A stretch of 36,628 bases of DNA from positions 1 to 36,628 of the forward strand of contig REDK01000145.1 in NCBI GenBank assembly GCA_007693535.1, given 5' to 3'. The first letter of the stretch is position 1. Each line of letters opens with the position of its first letter. Under the pieces are notes generated by a model, which worked only from the letters and a program-made list of their open reading frames with translations, was not told where the DNA came from and ran no database searches. The position numbers were made by a program, and so were the translations under genes. Origin of the DNA: Chromatiaceae bacterium (lineage in GTDB: Bacteria; Pseudomonadota; Gammaproteobacteria; Chromatiales; Chromatiaceae). Below are positions 26,398 to 34,630 of the stretch, one piece after another.

Positions 26398-26775
26398 ATG
26401 AGCAACGTTTGGGAAACCCTTTACCTGTGTGCCTCGACCTCCTTATTCTTCGCCTATCTGATCATCCTCTTCCATATCGTTGTCGACCGATTCCGTGACC
26501 CGTGGCTGGGCGGGGGTCACAAGGCCCTATGGCTCATCGGCCTCGTGTTCCTGCCATTCGTGACGGCGTTCCGCTATGTCCTGGTCCGCGGCAAGGGCAT
26601 GGGGACGCGGCAACGCTCCGCGCTCGAGCGCGCCAGGTCGGATACCGAGGCCTACATCCTGGAAGTGGCGAGCACATCTCCCGCCGAACAGATCGCCGCC
26701 GCCGGGGCGCGGCTCGACGCTGGCACCATCACCCAGGTTGAGTTCGACATGCTCAAGGGGCAAGCGCTCGCCTAG
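26398..26775 (+). CDS. small membrane protein with N-terminal helices and SHOCT-like end
   Basis: The protein has 125 residues from the ATG at 26398. Two N-terminal helices (LYLCASTSLFFAYLIILFHIV and ALWLIGLVFLPFVTAFRYV) resemble the PLDc_N-type membrane hairpin. A polar linker follows, and the C-terminus PAEQIAAAGARLDAGTITQVEFDMLKGQAL is a SHOCT motif (short helical region in which a start-and-turn Gly-Thr-Ile-Thr precedes FxxLK). The ribosome site is weak. Such proteins are common and of unknown function. It is divergent from the SLC13 gene and 443 bp from the next gene. Confidence 0.75.
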   Translation: MSNVWETLYLCASTSLFFAYLIILFHIVVDRFRDPWLGGGHKALWLIGLVFLPFVTAFRYVLVRGKGMGTRQRSALERARSDTEAYILEVASTSPAEQIAAAGARLDAGTITQVEFDMLKGQALA

Positions 26776-27218
26776 GCGCGGCTCGCTTCTTATCGCTCGC
26801 AAAGCGTCGCTGCGCGCAACGAACCCCGCTTACCGACGGCGGAGTTTCAGGTCATCAGCCCAAGCACGGAGGCGCTGGATACGGTGGTGGTTGCCGGCGT
26901 GCGGTTGCAGCTGCGCTATTGACCCATCGACTCCTTCATCGCAGCATGCGGGGGCTCTCCAGCGTGCCGTACAACGACGCCGTGGTGACGCTGCTCGCCA
27001 TCGCCGGGGTCGGCCACAAGGGAACTCCCGCCACGTCGCCGGGGCGATCCCGGGCGGCAGCTTGCGCGCGCTGGCGGTCGGCATCGGGGTCGCTGCAGCG
27101 GCCCCGCGCGCAGCCCCCCGACTCGCCAGCGCGGTACCCAAGGCACGCGTGTCGATGGTCCGCACTCGGCCGAACCGCCGCGCCCTCCCACCCAATCGAT
27201 TACGCGGAGAACCTCGCC
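26776..27218. other. 443-bp gap before the lipoamide-dehydrogenase-like gene
   Basis: No convincing gene is seen. Short pieces look coding-like in different frames (TAEFQVISPSTEALDTVVVAG at 26839-26901; GAIPGGSLRALAVGIGVAAAA at about 27030-27105), which could be relics of a frameshifted gene, but no family is recognised. The ribosome site GGAGA for the next gene is at its right end. Confidence 0.4.
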
Positions 27219-28661
27219 ATGCAAGAACGTCAGATCGACATCGTCATCATCGGCTCCGGCAGCGCCGGCCTCAACGCCATGGCCCAGGCCCGTGCCGCCG
27301 GTCGCTCCTTCGTGTTGATCAACGGCGGTGCGCCCGGCACCACCTGCGCGCGCATCGGCTGCATGCCGTCGAAGGTGATGATCCACATCGCCGAGGAGTA
27401 TTACCGCCGTACGCACTTCGGCCAGTTCGGCATCGACGGCCACGACGGGCTCAGCCTCGACCTCACCGAGGCGATGAAGCACGTGCAGGAACTGCGCGAC
27501 GGCTTCGTCCGGGGCGTGGTGAGCCGCAGCACCGATAAGCTCCCGGACGACGTCTTCATCCAGGACTATGCGCGATTCATCGAGCCCACTTTGGTGGAGG
27601 CCGCCGGCCAGCGCTTTCGCGCCCGGGCGGTGGTCGTCGCCACCGGCTCGACGCCCATCGTGCCGGCGCCCTGGCGGCAGTTCGGCCATCGCGTCATCAC
27701 TACCGACGAGGTCTTCGAGCTGCCGGACCTGCCGGCGAGCATGGCCATCATCGGCATGGGTACCATCGGTCTGGAGCTGGGCCAGAGCTTCGCGCGCATG
27801 GGCGTCGCGATTACCGGCTTCGATCAGATCGAGCGGGTCGCCGGCATCGCCGACCCCGAGGTCAACCGCGTCGCCATCGAGCTGATGCGCGAGGAATTCG
27901 CGATTCACCTCGGCGCACCGGCGACCCTGGCCGAGGCCGGCGACAAGATCCGAGTCACCGCCGGCGCGCACGAGGTGATGGTGGACAAGGTGCTCTCCAG
28001 CATCGGCCGGGCACCGATGGTGGAGGGCCTGGGGCTGGAGCTGCTGGGGCTACCGCTGGATGCCCGCGGCGTGCCGCCCTTTGACCCCGCGACCATGCAG
28101 GTCGGTCACCTGCCGGTGTTCCTCTCCGGCGATGTCACCGGCGAGCGCCAGGTGCTGCACGAGGCCGCCGACGAGGGCAAGATCGCCGGCTACAACGCCG
28201 CCCATGTCGACCAGCCGCCGGTGCGCTTCAAGCGCAAGACGCCATTTTACGTCAACTTCTGCGATCCGAACATCATCGCCGTCGGCGCGCGCTTCGATCA
28301 GATCGACACCGAGCGCGCCGCGGTCAGCGAGGTGCGCTTCGCCACCGTCGGCCGCGCCCGGGCCATGGGCGCGGGACGCGGCGTGCTGCGCGTCTACGCC
28401 GACCAGGCGAGCGGCCGGCTGCTCGGAGCCGAGATGATTGCGCCGCGCGGTGAACACCTAGGCCACCTGTTGGCCTGGAGCATCGAGCAAGGCATGACCG
28501 TCGGTGAGATGCTGCGCATGCCTTTCTACCACCCGGTGATCGAGGGCGCGCTCAAGGCCGCGCTGAGCGACCTCTACGCCCGTATCGACGCGAAGAACCC
28601 CGGGCCGGTCATCGAGGTCGCACCGGCGGCCGACTCAACCCTTGGCGCCAGTCCCAACTGA
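27219..28661 (+). CDS. lpd: dihydrolipoyl-dehydrogenase-type FAD disulfide oxidoreductase
   Basis: The 480-residue class I pyridine-nucleotide disulfide oxidoreductase starts at the ATG at 27219, with GGAGA upstream. The FAD-binding motif is GSGSAG (12-17). The redox-active pair is Cys43-Ala-Arg-Ile-Gly-Cys48, and this CX4C motif is followed by MPSK. The NAD(P)-binding motif is GMGTIGLELG. FAD is also contacted at FLSGDVTGE, and the C-terminal catalytic His-Glu pair is in YHPVIEGALKAAL. Typical lipoamide dehydrogenases have CLNVGC and HAHPT, so this one belongs to a divergent subgroup and its disulfide substrate is not certain. No 2-oxoacid dehydrogenase E1 or E2 gene is in the window. It is 13 bp upstream of the 3-hydroxybutyrate dehydrogenase gene. 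Confidence 0.85.
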   Translation: MQERQIDIVIIGSGSAGLNAMAQARAAGRSFVLINGGAPGTTCARIGCMPSKVMIHIAEEYYRRTHFGQFGIDGHDGLSLDLTEAMKHVQELRDGFVRGVVSRSTDKLPDDVFIQDYARFIEPTLVEAAGQRFRARAVVVATGSTPIVPAPWRQFGHRVITTDEVFELPDLPASMAIIGMGTIGLELGQSFARMGVAITGFDQIERVAGIADPEVNRVAIELMREEFAIHLGAPATLAEAGDKIRVTAGAHEVMVDKVLSSIGRAPMVEGLGLELLGLPLDARGVPPFDPATMQVGHLPVFLSGDVTGERQVLHEAADEGKIAGYNAAHVDQPPVRFKRKTPFYVNFCDPNIIAVGARFDQIDTERAAVSEVRFATVGRARAMGAGRGVLRVYADQASGRLLGAEMIAPRGEHLGHLLAWSIEQGMTVGEMLRMPFYHPVIEGALKAALSDLYARIDAKNPGPVIEVAPAADSTLGASPN

Positions 28662-28674
28662 AGAGGAAGCAACC

Positions 28675-29457
28675 ATGTTGAACGGTAAGACCGCCGTCGT
28701 CACTGGCTCGACCAGCGGCATCGGCCTGGGCATCGCGCGGGCGCTGGCCGCAGATGGCGCGGACATCCTACTGAACGGCTTCGGCGATACGTCCGAGATC
28801 TACAGGCTGCGCCGACAGCTGTCCAGCGAGTACGGCATCAAGGTCGCCTACTGCGGTGCCGACATGACCAAGCCCGCGGACATCGAGCGCATGATCCAGA
28901 CGGCCAACCGCGAGCTGGGCAAGATCGACATCGTCGTCAACAACGCCGGCATCCAGCACGTGTCGCCGGTGCAGGACTTCCCCATCGATCGCTGGGACGC
29001 GGTGATCGCCATCAACCTGACCGCCCCCTTCCTGATCACCCGTGCGGTACTGGGCCAGATGCTCGAGCGCGACTGGGGCCGCATCATCAACATCGCCTCG
29101 GTGCACGGCCAGGTCGCATCGGTGGACAAGTCCGCCTATGTCGCCTCCAAGCACGGCGTCATGGGCCTGACCCGGGCCGTCGCGCTGGAGACGGCCACCA
29201 CCGGCGTGACCTGCAACGCCATCTGTCCCGGCTGGGTGCTGACCCCGCTGGTGCAGAAGCAGATCGATGCGCTGGCCATGCGCGATGGGCTCTCCAACGA
29301 GGATGCCAGTGTCAAGCTGCTCGGCGACAAGCAACCGTCGCAGACCTTCACCTCCCCGGAGCAACTCGGCGCGCTGGCGGTCTACCTGTGCTCGGACGCC
29401 GCCTGCAACATGCGCGGTGTGGGCCTGCCGGTGGACGGCGGATGGCTGGCGCAGTAG
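28675..29457 (+). CDS. bdhA: D-3-hydroxybutyrate dehydrogenase (SDR family)
   Basis: The 260-residue enzyme interconverts D-3-hydroxybutyrate and acetoacetate with NAD. SDR motifs are the cofactor loop TGSTSGIGLGIA, NNAGIQHVSPVQDFP (a signature of 3-hydroxybutyrate dehydrogenases), and the catalytic Tyr/Lys in SAYVASKHG with the preceding catalytic Ser in IASVHG. The PGWVLTPLVQKQI and KQPSQTF segments match the family substrate loop. The ATG at 28675 follows GAGGAAG; an in-frame ATG 33 bases upstream lies inside the lpd end and is less likely. Placement beside lpd suggests use of polyhydroxybutyrate or its products, but this is inferred. Confidence 0.92.
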   Translation: MLNGKTAVVTGSTSGIGLGIARALAADGADILLNGFGDTSEIYRLRRQLSSEYGIKVAYCGADMTKPADIERMIQTANRELGKIDIVVNNAGIQHVSPVQDFPIDRWDAVIAINLTAPFLITRAVLGQMLERDWGRIINIASVHGQVASVDKSAYVASKHGVMGLTRAVALETATTGVTCNAICPGWVLTPLVQKQIDALAMRDGLSNEDASVKLLGDKQPSQTFTSPEQLGALAVYLCSDAACNMRGVGLPVDGGWLAQ

Positions 29458-29497
29458 GGGGGCGACGATCAACCGAGGACCCTTGGAGGGTAGAGTA

Positions 29498-30109
29498 ATG
29501 CAAGCGACGCTTGCTTGGGACGCGCCAACGCTGCGCACGGCAATGATGGCGAATCCTGCGATTCGTGTGATCGATGTCCGTTCCCCGGCGGAGTACGAGT
29601 CGGAACCTATTCCCGGCTCCCTCAATATTCCGATGAGCACGCTGGAAGGGCATGTCGGGCGCATACGGGGGGCGGTCGGCGACCCGATCGTCTTCGTCTG
29701 CTAGATGGGATTGCGCGGAGAGCAGGCAAAGCAGATGACGGCAGCCGCCATCGACGCCCGGGCACTCGCCGATGGCGGTCTCGGACACGTGCATTTTCTC
29801 GCCGGCGGCCTGCGTGCCTGGGAGCAGGCTGGTGGCGACCTGAAGCGCGGGCGGCGGGGGTGGAGCGCCGAGCGACAGGTCCGCTTCATTACCGGGTCAA
29901 TCGTGGTGATCTCGGTCCTGTTGAGCGAATTCGCCCCCGCACTGAAGTGGGTCGCGCTGTTCATCGGCCTCGGGCTGACCGTTGCAGCCTGGACCAACTT
30001 CTGCGGCCTGGAGCAACTCCTGGCGCGCCTGCCTTGGAACCGAGCAACCAGACCCAGTCCGGATGTCGTAGTCGAGCAGCTGATCGCAGCATCGCGCCGG
30101 TCGGCTTGA
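29498..30109 (+). pseudogene. YgaP-like rhodanese membrane protein interrupted by an amber codon
   Basis: The gene starts at ATG 29498 with a strong GGAGGG site and has one frame of 204 codons to 30109. The N-terminal rhodanese domain reads VIDVRSPAEYESEPIPGSLN and ends at VFVC, where Cys is the catalytic cysteine. The next codon is TAG (29702-29704), and the frame continues directly with MGLRGEQAKQM and GGLRAWEQAGGDLKRG. The C-terminus has two membrane helices (RFITGSIVVISVLLSEFAP and KWVALFIGLGLTVAAW) and NFCGLEQLLARLPWN, as in YgaP-type rhodaneses. Apart from the TAG the frame is clean. The stop splits the active-site loop between the Cys and the backbone loop Arg, so a truncated product would be inactive. 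An ATG follows the TAG immediately. The change could be a recent nonsense mutation or a sequencing error. Confidence 0.85.
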
Positions 30110-30166
30110 TCGCCGGGTCATGCGCGCTTCCCGGTGTGACACGCTTGACCGCTGACAGGGGCAACC

Positions 30167-30186
30167 CTCGGCTCGGGCGAGCCGAG
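30167..30186 (+). terminator. GC-rich hairpin after the rhodanese gene
   Basis: A near-perfect inverted repeat (CTCGGCTCG and CGAGCCGAG separated by GG) lies 58 bases after the rhodanese stop. It can fold with a 7-bp stem and 6-base loop. No T tract follows, so terminator function is uncertain. Confidence 0.3.
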
Positions 30187-30262
30187 CCGGCGCCATGGCC
30201 TGCTGTCTTGGAAACCGCGCCGCCGATCGCTTGCCGCCCGACTCAAGCTGGCGGCCGGCGCC

Positions 30263-31189
30263 GTGCCTGCCCTAGCAGCCCCGTCGCCGGTCGTCGACAG
30301 CAGCGGACTGATCGGCTCGGTGCTGACGCCGGCCGAAGTGGCCACCGCCCGCGATGCGCTGGCCGATGACCCGCGCCTGACTACCGAAGAGCGCACCTGT
30401 CTCGATGCTGACCTGGATCGGGTGCTGGACAATCTGGAGGCACTGGCTCAGGCCAACGAGACGGTGTTGGAGCTGCGCGAGACCCAGGTCACCGCCCCGG
30501 CGCAAACAGCCACCATCCGGGCCTGGTTGGCGGCGGCCGCACCCCTACCGGACCCGCCAGTGGATCTGCCGGCCATGGCCGACCTGGATGCGGTGCAACA
30601 GCGCCTGGATCAGGCGGCTGCGGCAGTCGCCGCCCAGCAGGACCGGCTGACGACGTTGGAACAGGAACTGACCGAGGACGCCGAGGCGCTGCCGGCGTGG
30701 CGTCGCCAGCGCGAGGGGCTGCACCAGCAGGCGCAAGATCTCGACGACGAACTCGCCGGCGTCTTGGCCGCTGTCACCGATGACGCCGATCTGCTGCCGC
30801 GACGCTGGCTCCTGGAAGGCCAACGTGACCGCCTGCGCGCCGAGGCGCTGGTGCTGGAACTCAAGGTGACTGGAGCGGAGACGAGCCGGGCGCTGACCCA
30901 GGCCCGGCGCGACGAGGCCCGGCTGGCCCTGGACCAGGCCCGGGTCCGGCACGCCTGGCTCACGGCGGCGCTCGACGCGCGTCGCCGTGATGAGGCCGCC
31001 CAGTTGCGCGACGCGACCGAGGCCGCGCAGGTGGCGGTGGCTGACGCCCATCCGCCGGTGCGCGCGCTGGCCCGCGCCAACGCCGAGCTGGCAGAGGCGA
31101 CCCAGGCGGTGGACCACCGCAGCGCGGCGCTGACCGACGGCCTCGCCGCGACCATTGCTGTTAGCTCTCACACTCATTCACCGCGGTAG
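30263..31189 (+). pseudogene. MscK/KefA-type mechanosensitive channel, N-terminal part only
   Basis: The open frame of 308 codons, beginning with GTG at 30263, is an Ala/Leu/Arg-rich alpha-helical coiled-coil sequence. Its pattern fits the MscS_porin periplasmic region of MscK, for example DLDAVQQRLDQAAAAVAAQQ and LLPRRWLLEGQRDRLRAEAL. The preceding in-frame stretch RRRSLAARLKLAAGAVPALA looks like the end of a signal peptide, but no start codon exists in frame upstream, so the 5' end may also be damaged. The frame runs into the transposon end at 31159 after DGLAATIA and stops at 31189. The transmembrane and MscS channel domains are absent from the window, so no channel can be made. Confidence 0.7.
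31159..31181 (+). repeat. left terminal inverted repeat of the transposon
   Basis: The 23-base end begins TGTTAGCTCTC and matches the right end at 14 of 23 positions. A further inner copy of a shared motif (TTATTCCACAA at 31197-31207) and a weaker one (TTAATGACACC from 31231) follow, as expected for multiple transposase binding sites. Confidence 0.6.
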
Positions 31190-31405
31190 TCCTGAGTTAT
31201 TCCACAAGGCATTTCGACGCCTTTCCCGGGTTAATGACACCGGTGAGAGAATCAGAGCAGGTGAACGAGCGCGGGCCATGGCCGGTGGAGAGACGAGCCT
31301 GCGTGTGCGGCGCGCACGGCGGACTCGACGGGATGACGGACGCAGCCGATGGAGCGTGGCAAGGGCGGGCCAGACGACCCGCCGGTGAGGAAGGCGAAGG
31401 GGGAG

Positions 31406-31612
31406 CTAGAACGGCAGCGGATCGTCGGGATCGAGCAGCTCGAGCTGCTCGTTGCGGCATGTCTCCTCGGCGATCAGCGCCTGCATCTGCGCGCCGTAAT
31501 AGGCCCAGAGTGCCTGGGAAAAGGCCTCCAGGGCTTCGTCGACGGCCAGGGCCTGCGCTGGGGTCCAATGCTCCGGCAGCTCGAAGGTGATCAGATCCAC
31601 CAGGCCACTCAT
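31406..31612 (-). CDS. 68-aa accessory protein of the transposon
   Basis: This is a small acidic protein (MSGLVDLITFELPEHWTPAQ onward, ending DPDDPLPF) with helices rich in Ala and Glu. Its ATG at 31612 overlaps the stop of the ATPase frame (ATGA), so it is translationally coupled and belongs to the transposon operon. No family function is known to me; small third genes of this kind may regulate the ATPase or transposase. It is intact. Confidence 0.7.
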   Translation of the reverse strand: MSGLVDLITFELPEHWTPAQALAVDEALEAFSQALWAYYGAQMQALIAEETCRNEQLELLDPDDPLPF

Positions 31613-32408
31613 GCCGCCACCTCCTCACGCGCCGCCTGCACATGCTCCGCGCTGACCTGGCGCGCCTGCGCGAGCGCCGCACTGGTCAACGCATAGTGCG
31701 CCAGACGATTCACCTTACGCGGCATCCCCTGGGTGGCCTGGAACAGCGCCTCCACGGCGGCGGGCTCAAACAACGGCAGCTCACAGCCGGCCAGACGCAG
31801 GCGATGGCCAGATACTCCGGCACCTCCTCACGCGTCAGCCCGCTCAAGTGATGGCGCACCACGATGCGCTGGGCCAGTGACTCATGCACCGCCATACTCA
31901 AGCGCCGGCACAGCTCCGTGAGCCCGACCAAGAGCAGACACAGGCGATTCTCCGAGTCCATCTGATAATTGGTCAGCAGCCGCAAATCCTCGAGCACCTC
32001 GTTTCTGAGGTGATGCGCCTCATCGACGATCAGCACCGGGCGCTGCTTCGCCTCCAGTGTCAGGCGCGTGATCTCCAAGCGGATCGAGCGAAACGCCGCC
32101 GCGCGGTTGCGCTGCAGTGCCAGGCCCAGCTCCCAGGTGATGGTCTGGTACATATCCATCACGTTGCCGGTGGAGAGCGGGATGTAGAACACCCGATACA
32201 GCCCGGGGTGCAGATCCGCGGCCACCTTACGGCACACCGTGGTCTTACCCGAGCCGGCCTCACCGGTGACCAGACCGATGCCGCGCAGCTCCAGCAGATG
32301 CTTCAGCCGCGCCTCCGCCTCACGGAGACTGGCGGCGGCGAACAGTGCATCCGGTGGTGGCGTCAGATCGAACGGAAACGCCGTCAAGGCAAAGTGCTTG
32401 CGGTACAT
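31609..32408 (-). pseudogene. ExeA-like AAA+ transposition ATPase, one-base frameshift
   Basis: The ATG at 32408 overlaps the transposase stop (TGATG), so the two are coupled. The AAA+ domain has Walker A GEAGSGKT (49-56) and Walker B VLIVDEAHHL, then sensor-like LLLVGLTELCRRL and a SLAQRIVVRHHLSGL box typical of ExeA/TnsC-type ATPases. At about 31801-31810, after EEVPEYLA, the frame shifts: the expected continuation HRLRLAGCELPLFEPAAVEAL and GMPRKVNRLAHYAL is present one frame away and runs to a TGA at 31609. A CCC to CC loss explains it. Without correction the protein ends at 31710 with 232 residues and a wrong tail. No slippery heptamer is present, so programmed frameshifting is unlikely. 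Confidence 0.82.
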
Positions 32409-33766
32409 CAGCGACCCTCCAGCGCGTCATCATCCGCATCCGGGAGCTCACGCAGCCGCAGCGCCGAGGGCGCCGGCTCGGGCAGCGGGCCCTCCACCGC
32501 CAAGGTCCGCGACGGGCGATCACGCTTCACGAAACAGTTCGCATAGGCATCGAGCGGACGCGCCATGGCCAGGCGCTCGCCCTGGAAGCAGACCTGGATC
32601 GGACGCTCAGGCGGCGCACTGGGATCAAAGCGCAAGGTCACGTTCTCCCCGACCAAGGCGGCCTCCACCTCATAGAGCACCCCGTTGAGGCTCACCGTGC
32701 GATCCTTCTGCACCTTGCGCACCGCCGCGAGCAGGAACAGATCGGCCAAGTCGACATCGGGCTCGGGAAAGCGCACCGCCGAGCCGGTGCGCGCCCACTG
32801 CTCCAAGGGGGTCACCCCCTGCAGACCGCGATGTGGGCTGTGGTGATACTCGCCCTCGATCCAGCCGGCCAGGCGGCGGTTCAATGCGGCCAGGCTAGCG
32901 AGATCGGCCTCCGTGAGCCGGGTCAGCAACTGCGCGCGCACCGTCTTGAACCAGCGCTCGATCTTGCCCTTGCCCTGCGGTTGATAGGGCCGCGCATGGA
33001 TCAGCGCGATGCCAAGCTTGGCGCAGACCAGGGCCAGATGCTTGGAACGGTCATTGGCGCCGTTGTCGACAAACAGCTTTTTCGGCAAGCCCCGACGCAG
33101 GATCGCCTGCTCGAGCACCGGCAGGAAGGTCGCGGTGTTCTCCGACAGCGCAAAGGCCGCATGCGGGATCACCCGGGTGGCATCATCGATGAAGGCGATC
33201 AGGTAGGTCTTGCGCTTGATCCGCTCACCGACCAGGACACTGGGTCCATGCATGACATCGCTCATCCACAGCTCACCGGCCTGCTCAAAGGCGAAGCGGC
33301 GCCGGTCGCGCGCCTCGCCGGCCTGCTTGGTGCGATCCATCAACCCATGGCGGGCCAGCAAGCGATGCACGGTCGCGGGCGGCAGCGGCAGATCGGGCGG
33401 CACCTGCGGGCGCTCACGCACGGCGCGGATCACCAGTTGCACCGACAGCGCCGGGTTGCCCTCCTTGGTCGCCAACAGCGCTTCCACAACGCTCGGCGGC
33501 AGGCCACGCACCTGGCCGCGATCGGCGCGGGGCTTGGGCATCAGCGCCTCAAAGCCGCCGCGCCGATAGGCCTTGAGCCAATCGCGGATGGTCTCCGCGG
33601 CGATGCGGGTGCGGCTGCTGCCGGGGATGGCATAGTCGCGCTCGGCCTTGGCGGCGATCGCGGCATAGAGGCCCTTGGCGTCCTTGGGCCACTGCACCAG
33701 CTCGGCGATCACCCCAAAGCGAAACCGGGCAATCGCTTGCTGGCGGTCGGTGTCAGGGTCGTTCAT
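32408..33766 (-). CDS. DD35E transposase (rve integrase fold, TnsB/TniA/MuA-like)
   Basis: The 452-residue transposase begins MNDPDTDRQQAIARFRFGV. N-terminal helix-turn-helix domains (about 25-140) include TIRDWLKAYRRGGFEALMPK and PPATVHRLLARHGL. The catalytic integrase domain has Asp170 (WMSDVMHGP), Asp234 (FVDNGAND) and Glu270 (GKGKIERWF), a DD35E spacing. The C-terminal part (about 340-452) has the Mu-type beta-barrel pattern VSLNGVLYEVEAALVGENV. It is intact, and its stop overlaps the start of the AAA+ gene. Transposases of this type act together with a AAA+ partner and do replicative or cut-and-paste transposition, depending on the family. Confidence 0.9.
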   Translation of the reverse strand: MNDPDTDRQQAIARFRFGVIAELVQWPKDAKGLYAAIAAKAERDYAIPGSSRTRIAAETIRDWLKAYRRGGFEALMPKPRADRGQVRGLPPSVVEALLATKEGNPALSVQLVIRAVRERPQVPPDLPLPPATVHRLLARHGLMDRTKQAGEARDRRRFAFEQAGELWMSDVMHGPSVLVGERIKRKTYLIAFIDDATRVIPHAAFALSENTATFLPVLEQAILRRGLPKKLFVDNGANDRSKHLALVCAKLGIALIHARPYQPQGKGKIERWFKTVRAQLLTRLTEADLASLAALNRRLAGWIEGEYHHSPHRGLQGVTPLEQWARTGSAVRFPEPDVDLADLFLLAAVRKVQKDRTVSLNGVLYEVEAALVGENVTLRFDPSAPPERPIQVCFQGERLAMARPLDAYANCFVKRDRPSRTLAVEGPLPEPAPSALRLRELPDADDDALEGR

Positions 33767-33812
33767 GGTCAGGAGTCCCCAAGACGCAGGCCCATTGCCT
33801 GCACTCGCGACC

Positions 33813-34499
33813 CTAGGCCATCAGCCCCGGCGGGTCCGCCCCCGCTCGGTGTTGGCGGGCGCGATCGCGCCCGCCCCCCGGCTGGCGCCGGGGGCTGAAT
33901 CCAAGCGGTGTCGGCAACTGCTGCAGCCAGGGCTCGGCGAGCCCGCGCAAGGCCACCAGAACCCCGGAGACGCCGAGCACCAGCGCAAAGGCCAGCAGCG
34001 TCGGCCCGCAGCGGCCAAAGCGCTCGGGAACCAGCCCTTTGAGCACGACCAATGCCTGATGTACCGCCTGCACCCGGCGCGTGACAAAGCGCTGCACGCC
34101 AGGCAGTTCGATGTCCAGGCGCAGTCCCACACAGGCCGCCGCCTGGCTCGGCGCCTGCTCGACCGCGCGCACCACGGCTTCGACCTCGCTGAGCTGTCCG
34201 CTCAGGCGCGCGGCATAACAGTCCGGCAGCAGACTGAAGGTGCGATGCCCGTCCGGACAGTAGTCACGGGTGATCAAGGTTCCAGGCGGGGAGACGCGGG
34301 CATAGGTGCCATGGCGGGCAAACCGGCAACCACCCTGCGGATGCAGCGGACAACGACTCAGCGTTGCCTGCTGCCAGCCCTTGCGGCTAACGTACTCCGC
34401 GCCGGTGTCCTCGCAGGCAAAACGAAGTTGCACCGGCATCGGCCCGCTTCCGGCGCCAACCGGGGCGGGCCACTTCTCATGAATCGGACCTCTCGCCAT
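33813..34499 (-). CDS. transposon zinc-ribbon-like accessory protein
   Basis: The 228-residue protein is first in the transposon operon. Its N-terminal half has a Cys/His cluster, LSRCPLHPQGGCRFARHGTY and then RDYCPDGHRTFSLLPDC, consistent with a metal-binding, DNA-binding-like module as in the transposon-associated DUF6431-type proteins. The middle is helical (EVEAVVRAVEQAPSQ), and residues 150-200 have short hydrophobic helices. The end is low in complexity and overlaps a 22-bp palindrome. Function is unknown; it may help bind the ends or the target. The assignment to a named family is tentative. Confidence 0.6.
   Translation of the reverse strand: MARGPIHEKWPAPVGAGSGPMPVQLRFACEDTGAEYVSRKGWQQATLSRCPLHPQGGCRFARHGTYARVSPPGTLITRDYCPDGHRTFSLLPDCYAARLSGQLSEVEAVVRAVEQAPSQAAACVGLRLDIELPGVQRFVTRRVQAVHQALVVLKGLVPERFGRCGPTLLAFALVLGVSGVLVALRGLAEPWLQQLPTPLGFSPRRQPGGGRDRARQHRAGADPPGLMA
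33854..33875. repeat. perfect 22-bp palindrome centred on GCGATCGC
   Basis: The bases 33854-33875 form a perfect palindrome (GGCGGGCGCGA followed by its exact reverse complement). It can fold with a 9-bp stem and GATC loop. It lies near the 3' end of the first transposon gene, about 90 bases before the transposase start in the reading direction, and could act as a terminator or attenuator in the minus-strand transcript. Confidence 0.7.
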
Positions 34500-34516
34500 T
34501 GTCGCCGATGCGACCC

Positions 34517-34535
34517 GTCACCGCTCGGCGGTGAC
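34517..34535. repeat. perfect 8-bp hairpin inside the transposon right end
   Basis: GTCACCGC (34517-34524) and GCGGTGAC (34528-34535) flank TCG. It lies in the leader between the right end and the first transposon gene and could be a protein-binding dyad or leader hairpin. Confidence 0.5.
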
Positions 34536-34630
34536 GCCGGCGAGAACGCCTCTTCACCCGCCGACCGCTCTGAACCACCCGATCTTCAATCCACCGGTGG
34601 ACGAGGGTCTGCGAATCTTGGCGGTGGTTT

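Noticed and set aside
32345-33898. 517-codon plus-strand frame opposite the transposase
   Set aside because: It is antisense to the DD35E transposase, rich in His/Gln/Arg, with no domain.
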